A DNA stretch of 64,000 bases from Halomonas almeriensis (GCF_030409235.1 NZ_JAUFPO010000006.1:1-64000); one strand, 5' to 3'. Positions 46,758 through 55,813 are shown, counted from the first letter of the stretch. A program made the numbers and translations. The notes: generated from the letters alone by a model not told the origin.

Positions 46758-47998
46758 TGACCGACTTCAACGATCTCATGCTGGATGTGGCACGCGTCCG
46801 GGGTGACTTTCCGATCCTCGGGCGCGAGGTACATGGCAAGCCGCTGGTCTATCTCGATAATGCCGCGACCTGCCAGACGCCGCGCCAGGTCATCGAGGTC
46901 TTCGATGACTACTATGCGCGCTACAACGCCAATATCCATCGCGGCCTGCACAGCCTGGCCGATGAGGCGACCGAGGCTTTCGAGGGCACCCGCGAGATCG
47001 TGCGGGCCCATCTGGGCGCCGCCGAGACGCGCGAGATCATCTTCACGCGGGGCACCACCGAGGCCATCAATCTGGTGGTCGGAAGCTGGGGGCGGGCCAA
47101 CTTGAAGGCGGGCGACGAGGTGCTGATCTCGCGTCTCGAGCATCACTCCAACATCGTGCCCTGGCAACTGCTGGCGCAGGAGCTGGGCTTCACCATTCGC
47201 GTGATCCCGGTGGACGAGCGGGGCGTGCTGGACCAGGCGGCCTACCGCGAGCTGCTCAATGAGCGCACCCGGTTGGTGGCGGTCAACCACGTCTCGAATG
47301 CACTGGGCACCGTCAACCCGGTGGCCGAGATGGCCTCGCTGGCTCATCAGCATGGCGCGCTCATCCTGGTGGACGGTGCTCAGGCAGTGCCGCATCAGCA
47401 AGTCGATGTTCAGGCACTGGGCGCTGATTTCTATGCCTTTTCCGGTCACAAGGTCTACGGGCCGACTGGCGTCGGGGTGCTGTATGGTCGAGCCGAGCTA
47501 CTCGAGGCCATGCCGCCCTGGCAGGGCGGTGGCGAAATGATCAGCACGGTGTCCTTCGAGGCGCCGACCACCTTTGCCGAGATTCCCCACAAGTTCGAGG
47601 CGGGCACGCCGGCCATTGCCGAGGTCATCGCCCTGGGGCGGGCCCTGCAGTGGGTCGAGAGCATTGGTATCGACCTGATCCAGGCTTGGGAAGCCCGTCT
47701 GCTTCAACATGCCACGCAGGGTGTGTCGGCCATCGAGGGGTTGCAGGTCCTCGGCACTTCGCCGGACAAGGCCGCGGTGCTGTCGTTCGTCGTGGATGGC
47801 GCGCATGCCCAGGATATCGGGCTGCTCGCCGACCAGATGGGCGTGGCCATCCGCACCGGGCACCATTGTGCCCAACCGCTGTTGTCCTCGCTGGGGGCCG
47901 ACGCTACTTGTCGTGCCTCCTTTGCTGCCTACAACACGCCCGAGGAAATCGATGTGTTCGTCGAGACCCTGGAGCGCGTCGTGAGTATGCTGCGTTGA
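46757..47998 (+). CDS. sufS: Cysteine desulfurase SufS
   Basis: A 413-residue PLP enzyme that provides sulfur for Fe-S assembly. The substrate/PLP blocks are YLDNAATCQTP, EHHSNIVPWQ, VDGAQAVPHQ and the PLP lysine in FSGHKVYGPTGVG. The persulfide cysteine is in RTGHHCAQPLLSSLG, the type II (SufS) form. ATG at 46757 overlaps the sufD stop (TGATG), with AGGAG upstream; a GTG one codon earlier is less likely. No sufE or sufU is present in the cluster, so its sulfur acceptor must be encoded elsewhere. Confidence 0.95.
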   Translation: MTDFNDLMLDVARVRGDFPILGREVHGKPLVYLDNAATCQTPRQVIEVFDDYYARYNANIHRGLHSLADEATEAFEGTREIVRAHLGAAETREIIFTRGTTEAINLVVGSWGRANLKAGDEVLISRLEHHSNIVPWQLLAQELGFTIRVIPVDERGVLDQAAYRELLNERTRLVAVNHVSNALGTVNPVAEMASLAHQHGALILVDGAQAVPHQQVDVQALGADFYAFSGHKVYGPTGVGVLYGRAELLEAMPPWQGGGEMISTVSFEAPTTFAEIPHKFEAGTPAIAEVIALGRALQWVESIGIDLIQAWEARLLQHATQGVSAIEGLQVLGTSPDKAAVLSFVVDGAHAQDIGLLADQMGVAIRTGHHCAQPLLSSLGADATCRASFAAYNTPEEIDVFVETLERVVSMLR

Positions 47999-48012
47999 AG
48001 GCGAGGTGACTG

Positions 48013-48585
48013 ATGAGCGATATTGATCCACTGGCGGGCGTCACTAAGGGGCAGCGACTGCCCCTGCAGCGTGATGTCCAGGCCATCGCCATTCCGTTCG
48101 GCAAGACCGAGACCCTTCCCGAGGACAGTGAGGTCTCGGTGATGCAGGCCAAGGGCGGCACGGTCAGCGTGGGCCATGAAGGGCGCATGTATCTGATCGA
48201 GGGCAGCGAGCTCGATGCCCTGGGGCTCGATGCGGTGCCGCGACCGACACTGCCGGAAGACGCCTCGGAAGCGGACATTGAGGCCTTCGTCTGGGAGCAG
48301 CTGCGAACCTGCTATGATCCGGAGATCCCGGTGGATATCGTCGAGCTGGGTCTGGTCTACGGGTGTCGCATCGAGCGCTTGATCAGTGGTGAGCGAGTCG
48401 TCACCATTCGCATGACTTTGACTGCCCCAGGTTGCGGCATGGGCGATGTGATCGCTGCGGATGCACGCAACAAGATCCTGGGGGCGCCGCAGATCAGCAA
48501 GGTGCACACCGAAATCGTCTTCGACCCGCCCTGGAGTCGCGAGATGATGAGTGATGAGGCCAAGCTGGAACTGGGGATGTTCTAG
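48013..48585 (+). CDS. sufT: Putative Fe-S cluster assembly protein SufT (DUF59/MIP18)
   Basis: A 190-residue protein with a variable N-terminal domain (about 1-90) and a C-terminal DUF59/MIP18 domain. The motif LRTCYDPEIPVDIVELGLVYGCRIE is the DPEIPVNIVDLGLVY signature, and TLTAPGCGMGD carries the conserved cysteine. SufT proteins are maturation factors that deliver Fe-S clusters to target enzymes. It is 14 nt downstream of sufS with GAGGTGACTG before the ATG, and is the last gene of the operon. Confidence 0.93.
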   Translation: MSDIDPLAGVTKGQRLPLQRDVQAIAIPFGKTETLPEDSEVSVMQAKGGTVSVGHEGRMYLIEGSELDALGLDAVPRPTLPEDASEADIEAFVWEQLRTCYDPEIPVDIVELGLVYGCRIERLISGERVVTIRMTLTAPGCGMGDVIAADARNKILGAPQISKVHTEIVFDPPWSREMMSDEAKLELGMF

Positions 48586-48666
48586 CCCGATGTGTCATCG
48601 AGGGCATCGGGCTCATCCGGAGGTACTCCTGTACCGTCGGGAACTGCCTTCGTGATGGAATGAACG

Positions 48667-49425
48667 ATGCGCTCGCTACCCTGGAAAACCTTCCGATTCG
48701 TGCTGATGCTGCTTGGCGGCGGTACCTTCCTGGCGATCCTGCTGTTTCTGGCCGGCAATCTTTGGGTGCTGAGCACCACGCGTGGGCGCATCGAACCCGA
48801 TCCCGCCCTGTGTCAGGCGCGTCAGGTGGCGATTGTCTTCGGCACGTCCCACTGGACGCGCAGCGGCATGCGTAACCCTCATTTCGAGGGACGCATGCAG
48901 GCTGCCGCGAGCCTGATTGAAGACCGCAAGATCGAGCATCTGCTGTTGTCGGGCGACAACAGCACGCGGTACTACAACGAACCGATTACAATGTGGAAGG
49001 ATCTGCTGGACCGTGGTGTCCCGGAGTCCGCCATGACCCTGGATTATGCTGGCTTCAGCACCTTCGATACGCTCACACGGGCGCGGGATGTCTTTGCCGT
49101 CAACCGAGCACTGCTGGTCACCCAGGACTGGCACCTGCCCAGAGCCCTGTTCATTGCCGACAAGCTGGGCGTCGAGGCGAGGGGGTGTGTAGCGCCGACT
49201 CGGCCTTCCGATGGCACGTTGCGCTTGCGCGCCAGGGAATGGGTCGCGCGTCTGGCGACCCTGGGGGATCTCTATGTGTGGGGGCGCGAGCCGCACTTTC
49301 TGGGACCTCGGGAGCCCCTGCAGATTGCTCCCGACAGCGCGGCTGTCAGCGACGCTGATCCTGCTTCTGAAGCCGATACAGCTCGCGAATCAGAGCGCGG
49401 CAGTTCCGCCAGCACTCCTCGATGA
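48667..49425 (+). CDS. sanA: SanA/YdcF-like DUF218 envelope protein
   Basis: A 252-residue protein with an N-terminal transmembrane anchor (FVLMLLGGGTFLAILLFLAGNLWVL) and a DUF218 domain: AIVFGTSHWTRSGMRNPHFEGRMQAAASLIEDRKIEHLLLSGDN, then SAMTLDYAGFSTFDTLTRARDVF and LVTQDWHLPRALFIA. SanA of E. coli influences envelope permeability and vancomycin sensitivity at high temperature. The tail after about residue 215 (EPLQIAPDSAAVSDADPASEAD) is disordered, and its 3' end overlaps the convergent gene at 49346 by about 80 nt, so the real end may be less conserved. Confidence 0.88.
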   Translation: MRSLPWKTFRFVLMLLGGGTFLAILLFLAGNLWVLSTTRGRIEPDPALCQARQVAIVFGTSHWTRSGMRNPHFEGRMQAAASLIEDRKIEHLLLSGDNSTRYYNEPITMWKDLLDRGVPESAMTLDYAGFSTFDTLTRARDVFAVNRALLVTQDWHLPRALFIADKLGVEARGCVAPTRPSDGTLRLRAREWVARLATLGDLYVWGREPHFLGPREPLQIAPDSAAVSDADPASEADTARESERGSSASTPR

Positions 49426-49792
49426 CCGGCTCGATGGCATCGGGCAAGGGATGTGTCAGCAGGGTTGAGAGTGTCTGCATGAGCACCCGTTCCTGCTCTA
49501 GCAGCTCGTTGATGAGTACCTGGCTGTCATTGCCGACGAAGCTTTTCAGGCGGCTCCATAGCCACATGTAATCATCACGCTCCACATCGGCGTCGCGCGG
49601 CAGGAGGTTCAGGTGACGACGCGCCAGGATCTGCAGCTTGCGCATCAGCTTGCTGCGTTCCTCGAAATGGGGCTTGAGCGCGTCGCGCAGGCTGGGGCGC
49701 AGGCGCTCGAGATTGTCCTGAAAATAATCGATGCTGTCGGCCAGCGCTTCCAGGGCACTGTCCATCGCCACCTGGCGATTATCAAGAAACAT
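49346..49792 (-). CDS. Uncharacterised helical protein, 148 aa
   Basis: I do not recognise the family. The protein is almost entirely alpha-helical (MDSALEALADSIDYFQDNLERLRPSLRDALKPHFEERSKLMRKLQILARRHLNLLPRDADVERDDYMWLW, then a second long helical pair), without signal or membrane segment; a four-helix bundle or coiled coil is likely. The start ATG at 49792 has GGAGGAGGTG upstream, strong support for translation. It overlaps sanA tail-to-tail. It lies downstream of rimK on the same strand. Confidence 0.75.
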   Translation of the reverse strand: MFLDNRQVAMDSALEALADSIDYFQDNLERLRPSLRDALKPHFEERSKLMRKLQILARRHLNLLPRDADVERDDYMWLWSRLKSFVGNDSQVLINELLEQERVLMQTLSTLLTHPLPDAIEPVIEECWRNCRALIRELYRLQKQDQRR

Positions 49793-49824
49793 GCGCGTTC
49801 ACCTCCTCCGGTGACGCAGATTGT

Positions 49825-49855
49825 GGGGGTGTCACGGGACTTTTGCCACCCCCAT
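49825..49855 (-). terminator. Hairpin after rimK
   Basis: A perfect 8-bp inverted repeat TGGGGGTG/CACCCCCA spans 49825-49855 between the rimK stop and the next minus-strand start. On the minus strand no clear T-run follows, so it may only attenuate. Confidence 0.4.
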
Positions 49856-49880
49856 GGACAATTAAATTGCCGTTCCCGGA

Positions 49881-50789
49881 TCAACCCTTGGGTTTGGGTG
49901 GGGACTTGCGCCGGGGCGACGAGCTCTTTTCCAGGTGCTCGATGATCAGGCTGGCGATGTCCCGACCCGTGGCCGTCTCGATGCCCTGCAGCCCGGGGGA
50001 GGAATTGACTTCCATGATGACCGGGCCGTGGTTGGAGCGCAGCAGATCGACCCCGGCCACCTGCAGCCCCATGGCCTTGGCGGCACGCGTGGCCGTCGAA
50101 CGCTCTTCCGGTGTGATACGGATGACGCTGGCACTGCCTCCCCGGTGCAGGTTGGAGCGAAACTCGCCATCGGCACCCTGGCGCTTCATGGCCGCCACCA
50201 CCTTGTCGCCGATCACCAGGCAGCGAATATCGGCGCCCTTGGCTTCCTTGATGTACTCCTGAACCATGATGTTGGCCTTCATGCCCATGAAGGCCTGAAT
50301 GACCGATTCGGCGGCCTGGTTGGTCTCGGCGAGGACCACGCCGATGCCCTGGGTGCCCTCGAGCAGTTTGATGACCAGGGGTGCGCCGCGCACCATGGTA
50401 ATCAGGTCGGGGATGTCGTCCGGCGAGTGGGCAAAGCCGGTCACCGGCAGGCCGATGCCCTTGCGCGACAGCAGTTGCAACGAGCGCAGCTTGTCGCGGG
50501 AGCGGGTGATCGACACGCTGTCGTTGAGAACCTGAGTGCCCATCATCTCGAACTGGCGCAGCAACGCGCAGCCATAGAAGGTCACGGACGAGCCGATGCG
50601 CGGGATGACGGCATCGAAGTGCTCGAGCTCGGTCCCCTTGTAATGAATCGAGGGATGATGCGAGGCAATGCTCATATAGCAGCGTAGGGTGTCGACGACC
50701 CGCGTGGTGTGCCCCCGTGCTTCGGCAGCTTCCAGCAGTCGGCGAGAGGAATAGAGGTTGCGATTGCGTGACAGCAGCGCGATATGCAT
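49881..50789 (-). CDS. rimK: Ribosomal protein S6--L-glutamate ligase RimK
   Basis: RimK is an ATP-grasp ligase that adds glutamates to the C-terminus of ribosomal protein S6. The 302-residue protein begins [27 protein letters not shown], the RimK start, and has the ATP-grasp elements [27 protein letters not shown]-like [24 protein letters not shown] and the metal-binding end [17 protein letters not shown]. The S6-binding lysine/arginine loop is present in SNLHRGG. A rimB-like protease gene lies just upstream (50825), giving opposing modification enzymes in one transcript. Confidence 0.94.
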   Translation of the reverse strand: MHIALLSRNRNLYSSRRLLEAAEARGHTTRVVDTLRCYMSIASHHPSIHYKGTELEHFDAVIPRIGSSVTFYGCALLRQFEMMGTQVLNDSVSITRSRDKLRSLQLLSRKGIGLPVTGFAHSPDDIPDLITMVRGAPLVIKLLEGTQGIGVVLAETNQAAESVIQAFMGMKANIMVQEYIKEAKGADIRCLVIGDKVVAAMKRQGADGEFRSNLHRGGSASVIRITPEERSTATRAAKAMGLQVAGVDLLRSNHGPVIMEVNSSPGLQGIETATGRDIASLIIEHLEKSSSPRRKSPPKPKG

Positions 50790-50824
50790 GGAGTGACTCC
50801 GTGATAGGGAGGTGGGCGCGGGCC

Positions 50825-51262
50825 TCAGGGCTCGCCGTGCAGGAAACCGGCGCCAGGGGCCACCAGTACGCGTCTAAGGGCTCTGCGACCCAGCAGCATG
50901 GGGTGGCGCATGTCGCGACGGTCCGTCAGCGTCAGTTCGACCGGGAATTCAAGCTCGCCTAGTTGCATGGCAGTGCGCACTACATGGCGCCATTCGGTCT
51001 GGCCGTTGGAGCTGGTGACGCGGCGCCTGTCATGCAAGGGCAGACACTGTTCATGAGCGGGGCTGGCCGGTCCGCCGCCACGCGAGGTAAAGCGCACCCA
51101 GGGGTGGCCGTCATGTTCGAAGCTCTCGATATCCTCGGCGTGCAGGGAAGAGGTTCGTGCCCCGGTATCCACCTTGGCGCACAGCGTCAGGCTCAGCGCC
51201 GGCAGCGTCACCATCTCGCGTCTGCCGACAATGGCCCTGGCCTGATAAGGCAGCTCTTTCAT
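50825..51262 (-). CDS. RimB/RloK-type retropepsin-like protease
   Basis: A 145-residue cytoplasmic single-domain retropepsin-like protein. The active strand is [25 protein letters not shown] (DTGA), the second motif [18 protein letters not shown]. In pseudomonads RimB works with RimK to trim glutamate tails on S6; the adjacency here supports that role. ATG at 51262 is preferred (GGAGGAGC upstream). A paralogue with a signal peptide lies at 24411. It is encoded between the DUF3549 gene and rimK on the minus strand. Confidence 0.87.
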   Translation of the reverse strand: MKELPYQARAIVGRREMVTLPALSLTLCAKVDTGARTSSLHAEDIESFEHDGHPWVRFTSRGGGPASPAHEQCLPLHDRRRVTSSNGQTEWRHVVRTAMQLGELEFPVELTLTDRRDMRHPMLLGRRALRRVLVAPGAGFLHGEP

Positions 51263-51311
51263 GGCGTTTGCTCCTCCGGCTCGGATTCCCGAGAAGGTTG
51301 GTAACGTCAAT

Positions 51312-52337
51312 TCAGCGACTGAGGTGAGCCAGTCGACGACCGATGGGGGAGGCGGGGTCGGCCTCGCGCAGGGTCATCAGAACGGGCAGTCTCAGTCGAG
51401 GTATCAGGGCCAGGTCGCGTGCCACGGCGGCAAAGTCGGCGCGTGGCTCCTTGGCCAGGCGGGTCAGGAAGCGCGGGAGTCGCCGGGCATGCTCGAGGTG
51501 CTGCCAGCCCCGGCCCGCCATGGCCGCCAGGAGATCCGGACCGCAGGCCTGCTCGTCATCGAGCAAGCTGTCGTACCATTCTCCGACCAGGCTTTCGTCG
51601 GCGCCGCTGACGGCCCTGACACAGGCACAGAATGTCTCGACATCCCCATCGGCGGCTGCCCGTTCGCCTCGCTGGCGCAGGCTTTCGGCCAGGGTGTCGG
51701 CAATGCCGACATGTTCCAGACAGTAGCACAGCGAAACCAGCATCTCACTCGGTAGTGTGGCAATCGAGTGCGCCACCTGGTGCTGCGACGCGTCATCCAT
51801 GCGCACGGCGAAGTCGGCCAGTCCCTGCAGCCCCAGAGCACGCCAGTCGACGATCTGTTGACCGGTCAGATAGGCTTCCACCGGCTCCAGGTGCTGGCTC
51901 GCCGGCCGCTCGAAATCATGGCTGGCGCGGGCGTGCAGCATGGCCTGAAAGTTGGTCGAGGGGGTGAAGGCCAGGGGATTGTCCTTCATCAGGTTGTCGA
52001 TCGGGCGACTATCCTCGCGGCCCAGTCCCTCGACGTTGCGCCCTATGGTTTCCAGCAGGCGCTGCAGGAAGGCATCACGAGCGGCCGGATCCAACTGTCC
52101 CTGCTCGTCCAGCGGCAGGGCCAGAAACCAGATCAGGGGGTCCTCGAGATCGCCGATCCGGAACATCAGGGCAAATCTTGCCTGGTTCTGCCAGGGGGCT
52201 GGCCAGGCCGCTGCATCGTGCTCCAGGGCACACAGGGACTCTAGCGGGCAGGGTTCGACACGACGACCCAGATGATATAGCCGCACCTCGGCACCGGTGC
52301 GGACGAAAAAGTTATATAGGCTATCGATCGATTGCAT
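51312..52337 (-). CDS. DUF3549 family protein
   Basis: A 341-residue soluble protein beginning MQSIDSLYNFFVRTGAEVRLYHLGRRVEP, which matches the DUF3549 start as I recall it. It contains WFLALPLDEQGQLDPAARDAFLQRLLETIG and a long helical-repeat C-terminal half (about 190-340) with short alpha-hairpins, resembling a HEAT-like solenoid. Function unknown. ATG at 52337 is preferred over the frame opening at 52355. Followed within 50 nt by the rimB-like gene, so it may be co-transcribed with rimB-rimK. Confidence 0.82.
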   Translation of the reverse strand: MQSIDSLYNFFVRTGAEVRLYHLGRRVEPCPLESLCALEHDAAAWPAPWQNQARFALMFRIGDLEDPLIWFLALPLDEQGQLDPAARDAFLQRLLETIGRNVEGLGREDSRPIDNLMKDNPLAFTPSTNFQAMLHARASHDFERPASQHLEPVEAYLTGQQIVDWRALGLQGLADFAVRMDDASQHQVAHSIATLPSEMLVSLCYCLEHVGIADTLAESLRQRGERAAADGDVETFCACVRAVSGADESLVGEWYDSLLDDEQACGPDLLAAMAGRGWQHLEHARRLPRFLTRLAKEPRADFAAVARDLALIPRLRLPVLMTLREADPASPIGRRLAHLSR

Positions 52338-52394
52338 GCGCTCTCCCAACTTCAACCATCCAGTTTACAAGGGACGCGATCGTCTGTCAGTCAT

Positions 52395-52415
52395 GTTGAT
52401 CAGTGATTGATCAAC
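52395..52415. promoter_or_regulatory. Candidate operator GTTGATCA-N5-TGATCAAC
   Basis: A perfect 8-bp inverted repeat with a GTGAT spacer lies in the 301-nt gap between the DUF3549 gene and the cystine-type ABC operon. The symmetry and spacing suit a dimeric regulator. The rest of the gap holds only AT-rich promoter-like sequence (CTTTTGTATTTTT near 52608) and the ribosome-binding site GGAGGA. Confidence 0.5.
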
Positions 52416-52638
52416 TCATTACAGGGCCCACCAGGACCCACTCGGACGAGTATGTTCAGGGGTTATCCACAGCTGCATTCAGGGCTTGTGTGTATGAATC
52501 ACATGCCCGGGCTATGGCGCTGATAATCAGAGGTCATTGGCCATGGGGCGCGACATGGCGCAATGTTCGTGTCAAAATGGAATACATAAGCAGGTCTCTT
52601 ATTCCCTTTTGTATTTTTCCACCCTTCGGAGGATCGTC

Positions 52639-53415
52639 ATGGGGCGCTCATTGAATCCCGTCAAGAACATCGCACTGCCGCTGCTGGCGTCAGGCTTGCT
52701 CGCCACCGGCCCGGCACAGGCTGAGCAGGACGAATCCCTGCGCGTGGGCATGTCCGGTGGTTATTTCCCCTTCACCTTTGTCGAGCAGGATACCCTCAAG
52801 GGGTTTGAAGTCGACGTCATGGAAGCAGTGGCCGAGCAGATGGACACCGAGGTGGTATTCGAAACGGCCAATTTCTCGGGCCTGTTCGGCATGCTCGAGT
52901 CGGGGCGTATCGACACCATTGCCAACCAGATCACCATTACCGAGGAACGTCTGGCGAAGTACGCCTTTACCGAGCCCTATGTGTATGACGGTGCCCAGGT
53001 CGTGGTGAAGGAAGGCAACACATCGATCACGGGTGTCGAAGACCTGGCCGGCAAGAGCGTCGCGGTGAATCTGGGGTCGAATTTCGAGGCCTTGCTGCGT
53101 GAGCTGCCCTACGCCGACGATATCGATATCCGCACTTATGAAAGCAACATCGAACAGGATACTGCGCTGGGTCGGGTCGATGCCTTTGTCATGGATCGTG
53201 TCAGTGCCAGCCAGGTCATCAAGGACAAGCCGCTGCCTCTGCAGCTGGCAGGCGAGACCTTCTCCGAGATTCATAACGCACTGCCGTTTCGCGATACCGA
53301 GCAGGGCCGTCAGCTGCGTGACGAAGTGGGTCAGGCCCTCCAGACTCTGCGGGACAACGGCACCCTGGCCGATATCTCCGAGCGCTGGTTCGGCAGCGAC
53401 ATCACGCAGCCTTGA
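52639..53415 (+). CDS. Polar amino acid ABC transporter receptor (cystine type, TcyJ/FliY-like)
   Basis: A 258-residue periplasmic receptor. The signal peptide is KNIALPLLASGLLATGPAQA. The mature start LRVGMSGGYFPFTFVEQDTLKGFEVDVMEAVAEQMDTEVVFETANFSGLFGMLESGRIDTIANQITITEERLAKYAFTEPYVY is a classic SBP_bac_3 amino acid receptor, closest in tone to cystine receptors. ATG at 52639 (GGAGGA upstream) is used; the frame opens earlier at 52537 without a signal. First gene of the importer operon. Confidence 0.9.
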   Translation: MGRSLNPVKNIALPLLASGLLATGPAQAEQDESLRVGMSGGYFPFTFVEQDTLKGFEVDVMEAVAEQMDTEVVFETANFSGLFGMLESGRIDTIANQITITEERLAKYAFTEPYVYDGAQVVVKEGNTSITGVEDLAGKSVAVNLGSNFEALLRELPYADDIDIRTYESNIEQDTALGRVDAFVMDRVSASQVIKDKPLPLQLAGETFSEIHNALPFRDTEQGRQLRDEVGQALQTLRDNGTLADISERWFGSDITQP

Positions 53416-53433
53416 TCGGATGATGCTGCCTTC

Positions 53434-54108
53434 ATGAGTGTTCTCGATCTCGACTACATGCTGGGACTGTTGCCCATTCTGCTCAGTTATCTGCCGCTGA
53501 CACTGCAGATGGCTGCCGCCGGAATGGTGCTGGCGCTGGCCCTGGCATGCGGCTTGGCGGTGATTCGCGTATTGAAGATTCCGGGGTTGAATGCAGCGAC
53601 CATGCTGTTCATCTCCTTTTTTCGCGGCACGCCGCTGCTGGTCCAGCTTTTCCTGTTCTACTATGGCTTGCCGCAGTTGCTGGATTTTCTGACCCAGATC
53701 AACGGCATCACGGCGACCATCATGGGGCTGACCCTGCACTTTTCGGCCTATATGGCGGAGTCGATTCGCGCGGCTATCGTGGGTGTGGACCGCAGTCAGA
53801 CTGAAGCGGCGTTGTCGATCGGCATGACCAACGCTCAGTTGATGCGGCGCATCGTCCTGCCCCAGGCCACCCGGGTGGCGGTACCGACCCTGATGAATTA
53901 CTTCATCGACATGATCAAGGCCACCTCCCTGGCCTTCACCCTGGGGGTGACCGAGTTGATGGGGGCCACCCAGAAAGAGGCCGCCGGCAGCTTCCTCTAC
54001 TTCGAGGCCTTTGTCACCGTGGCGGTTATCTACTGGATCGTCGTGGAGTTGCTGGCCTGGGGGCAGCGTCGCCTGGAATCCCGACTCAACAAGGCGTATA
54101 GCCGATGA
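53434..54108 (+). CDS. Polar amino acid ABC transporter permease (TcyL-like)
   Basis: A 224-residue permease with about five helices. The HisM-type features are ISFFRGTPLLVQLFLFYYGLPQ and the EAA loop AALSIGMTNAQLMRRIVLPQATRVAVPTLMNYFIDMIKATSLAFTLGVTELMG. This arrangement, with the C-terminal LGVTELMGATQKEAAGSF, resembles cystine permeases. Its stop overlaps the ATPase start (ATGA). Confidence 0.92.
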   Translation: MSVLDLDYMLGLLPILLSYLPLTLQMAAAGMVLALALACGLAVIRVLKIPGLNAATMLFISFFRGTPLLVQLFLFYYGLPQLLDFLTQINGITATIMGLTLHFSAYMAESIRAAIVGVDRSQTEAALSIGMTNAQLMRRIVLPQATRVAVPTLMNYFIDMIKATSLAFTLGVTELMGATQKEAAGSFLYFEAFVTVAVIYWIVVELLAWGQRRLESRLNKAYSR

Positions 54109-54863
54109 TTCAAATCGCCAATCTGACCAAGCGCTTCGCCGGAACGGCAGTGCTCGACGGCATTGATCTGGACATCGAGCAGGGTGAAATCATCGTGGTG
54201 ATCGGTCCGTCCGGCACTGGCAAATCCACCCTGCTGCGCTGCCTGAATTTCCTTGAGCACCCGGATGCCGGCCAGCTGACACTGGGGGACCTCCAGGTTG
54301 ATGTGACCCGGGCCAGCCGCCGGGACATTCTGGCGGCGCGTCGCCGCACGGCCTTCGTGTTCCAGAACTATGCGCTGTTTGCCAACAAGACGGCGCTGGA
54401 AAACATCGCCGAAGGTCTGATCATCGTTAACCGATGGCCCAAGGACAAGGCCCATGCCCGTGCTCGCGAGATTCTCGAGCGTATCGGCCTGGCCGACAAG
54501 GCCGATGCCTATCCGGCCTCGCTGTCCGGTGGCCAGCAGCAACGCGTGGGCATCGGCCGTGCCATGGCGGCTCAGGCCGAGGTGATTTTGTTCGATGAGC
54601 CGACTTCCTCGCTCGATCCCGAATGGGTGGAAGAGGTCCTCGGATTGATGAAGCAGTTGGCGGCGGAGCGTCAGACGATGCTGGTAGTGACCCATGAAAT
54701 GGGCTTTGCCCAGGACGTGGCGGATCGGGTCGTCTTCATGGAGGGCGGACGTATCGTCGAGCAGGGGCCGCCGGCGCAGCTCTTTCAGTCTCCGCAGGAT
54801 CCGCGCACGCGAGACTTCCTGCGCAAGGTGCTGGCGGGGCAGCCCGCCCCGCAGCCCGGATAA
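54105..54863 (+). CDS. Polar amino acid ABC transporter ATPase (TcyN-like)
   Basis: A 252-residue ABC ATPase with Walker A GPSGTGKSTLLRCLNFLE, Q-loop FVFQNYALFANKTALENI, signature LSGGQQQRVGIGRAMAAQAEV, Walker B ILFDEPTSSLDPEWVEEV and H-loop VTHEMGFAQDVADRVVFME. It completes a receptor-permease-ATPase set for an amino acid, probably cystine. It ends 67 nt before yqcC. Confidence 0.94.
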   Translation: MIQIANLTKRFAGTAVLDGIDLDIEQGEIIVVIGPSGTGKSTLLRCLNFLEHPDAGQLTLGDLQVDVTRASRRDILAARRRTAFVFQNYALFANKTALENIAEGLIIVNRWPKDKAHARAREILERIGLADKADAYPASLSGGQQQRVGIGRAMAAQAEVILFDEPTSSLDPEWVEEVLGLMKQLAAERQTMLVVTHEMGFAQDVADRVVFMEGGRIVEQGPPAQLFQSPQDPRTRDFLRKVLAGQPAPQPG

Positions 54864-54930
54864 ATCCGATTTGGCCCGCCTGCCCAGACGCGCGAAAATG
54901 GCCGACAAAGATCAACCGGAGCCAGGTTCC

Positions 54931-55263
54931 ATGACCGTACATGAAGAACTCTCTCACGCCCTGCGTGAACTCGAATCCGCCATGCGGGCAGCCGACATGT
55001 GGCGTATGGAAACGCCCGAGCCGGCCGCCTTCAACAGTGTTCAGCCGTTCTGTATCGACACCATGAGTCTGCCGCAGTGGCTGCGTTTCGTGTTCATCGC
55101 TCGTCTCGAGACCCTGGTGGAACAGCAGGGGCCCATGCCGGCAAAAAGCGAGGTCGCCCCGGCGGTGGAAGCCTACCTGACTCAGGAGGGAGCGCGTACC
55201 AGTGATCGCATCCTGGTCGGCAAGGCGATTGAACGCGTGGACAGCCTGGTGACCGAGAATTGA
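54931..55263 (+). CDS. yqcC: YqcC family protein
   Basis: A 110-residue helical protein; the E. coli homologue has about 109. The family blocks are ELSHALRELESAMRAADMWRMETPEPAAFNSVQPFCIDTMSLPQWLRFVFIARLETL. Function unknown; E. coli yqcC neighbours truC. The ATG at 54931 is chosen because GGAGCCAGG precedes it and the length matches; an ATG at 54898 would add 11 residues. Its stop overlaps the next gene's TTG start (TTGA). Confidence 0.9.
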   Translation: MTVHEELSHALRELESAMRAADMWRMETPEPAAFNSVQPFCIDTMSLPQWLRFVFIARLETLVEQQGPMPAKSEVAPAVEAYLTQEGARTSDRILVGKAIERVDSLVTEN

Positions 55264-55769
55264 ACCCACCGGCCTGTTATTTCGCCTATGGCAGCAACAT
55301 GAACCCGCAACGCGTGGCGGCGCGCATCGGCGAGACACACAGCGCCATGCCGGGTGTGTTGAAGGGCTATGAGCTGCGCTTCGACAAGGCGTCCAGGGTG
55401 CCCGGGGTTAGTCATGCCAATGTAGTGGCCAGGCCGGGAGCCCGGGTCGAAGGGGTGCTGATCGGCCTGAAGCACTCCGGGCAGATCCTCGCCATGGATC
55501 CCTTCGAAGGTCATCCAACGGCGTATCAGCGTCATCGGCTGCCAATCCATACCGGTCAGGGCGTCATCGACGCCTGGGTCTATATCGCCGTACCGGGCAC
55601 TACTGAAGCGGAGCGGCTGCCGGCCCGCGAGTACCTGATGCATCTGCTGAAAGGTGAGGCCTTCCTTTCCTCGGCGTACCGAGCCTGGTTGGCAGAGACG
55701 CCTTGCGTAGAAGGGCTTGGGCAGGAGGCCCTGAAGTCACTGGGCATATCGCCGGACTCTCAGGGATGA
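55260..55769 (+). CDS. Gamma-glutamylcyclotransferase-like protein
   Basis: A 169-residue protein of the GGCT/AIG2 fold. The YGSNM loop at CYFAYGSNMNPQRVAARIGE, the block KGYELRFDKASRVPGVSHANVVARPGARVEGVLIGL and a candidate catalytic glutamate in DPFEGHP are present. Members convert gamma-glutamyl amino acids or glutathione-type compounds to 5-oxoproline, or have related activities. The start is TTG at 55260, overlapping the yqcC stop by three bases; no later start keeps the YGSNM loop. A strong terminator follows. Confidence 0.88.
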   Translation: MNPPACYFAYGSNMNPQRVAARIGETHSAMPGVLKGYELRFDKASRVPGVSHANVVARPGARVEGVLIGLKHSGQILAMDPFEGHPTAYQRHRLPIHTGQGVIDAWVYIAVPGTTEAERLPAREYLMHLLKGEAFLSSAYRAWLAETPCVEGLGQEALKSLGISPDSQG

Positions 55770-55813
55770 TAACAGCTCTGCCGTGATCGGCTGGACGGGT
55801 CTGCTGCAACATG

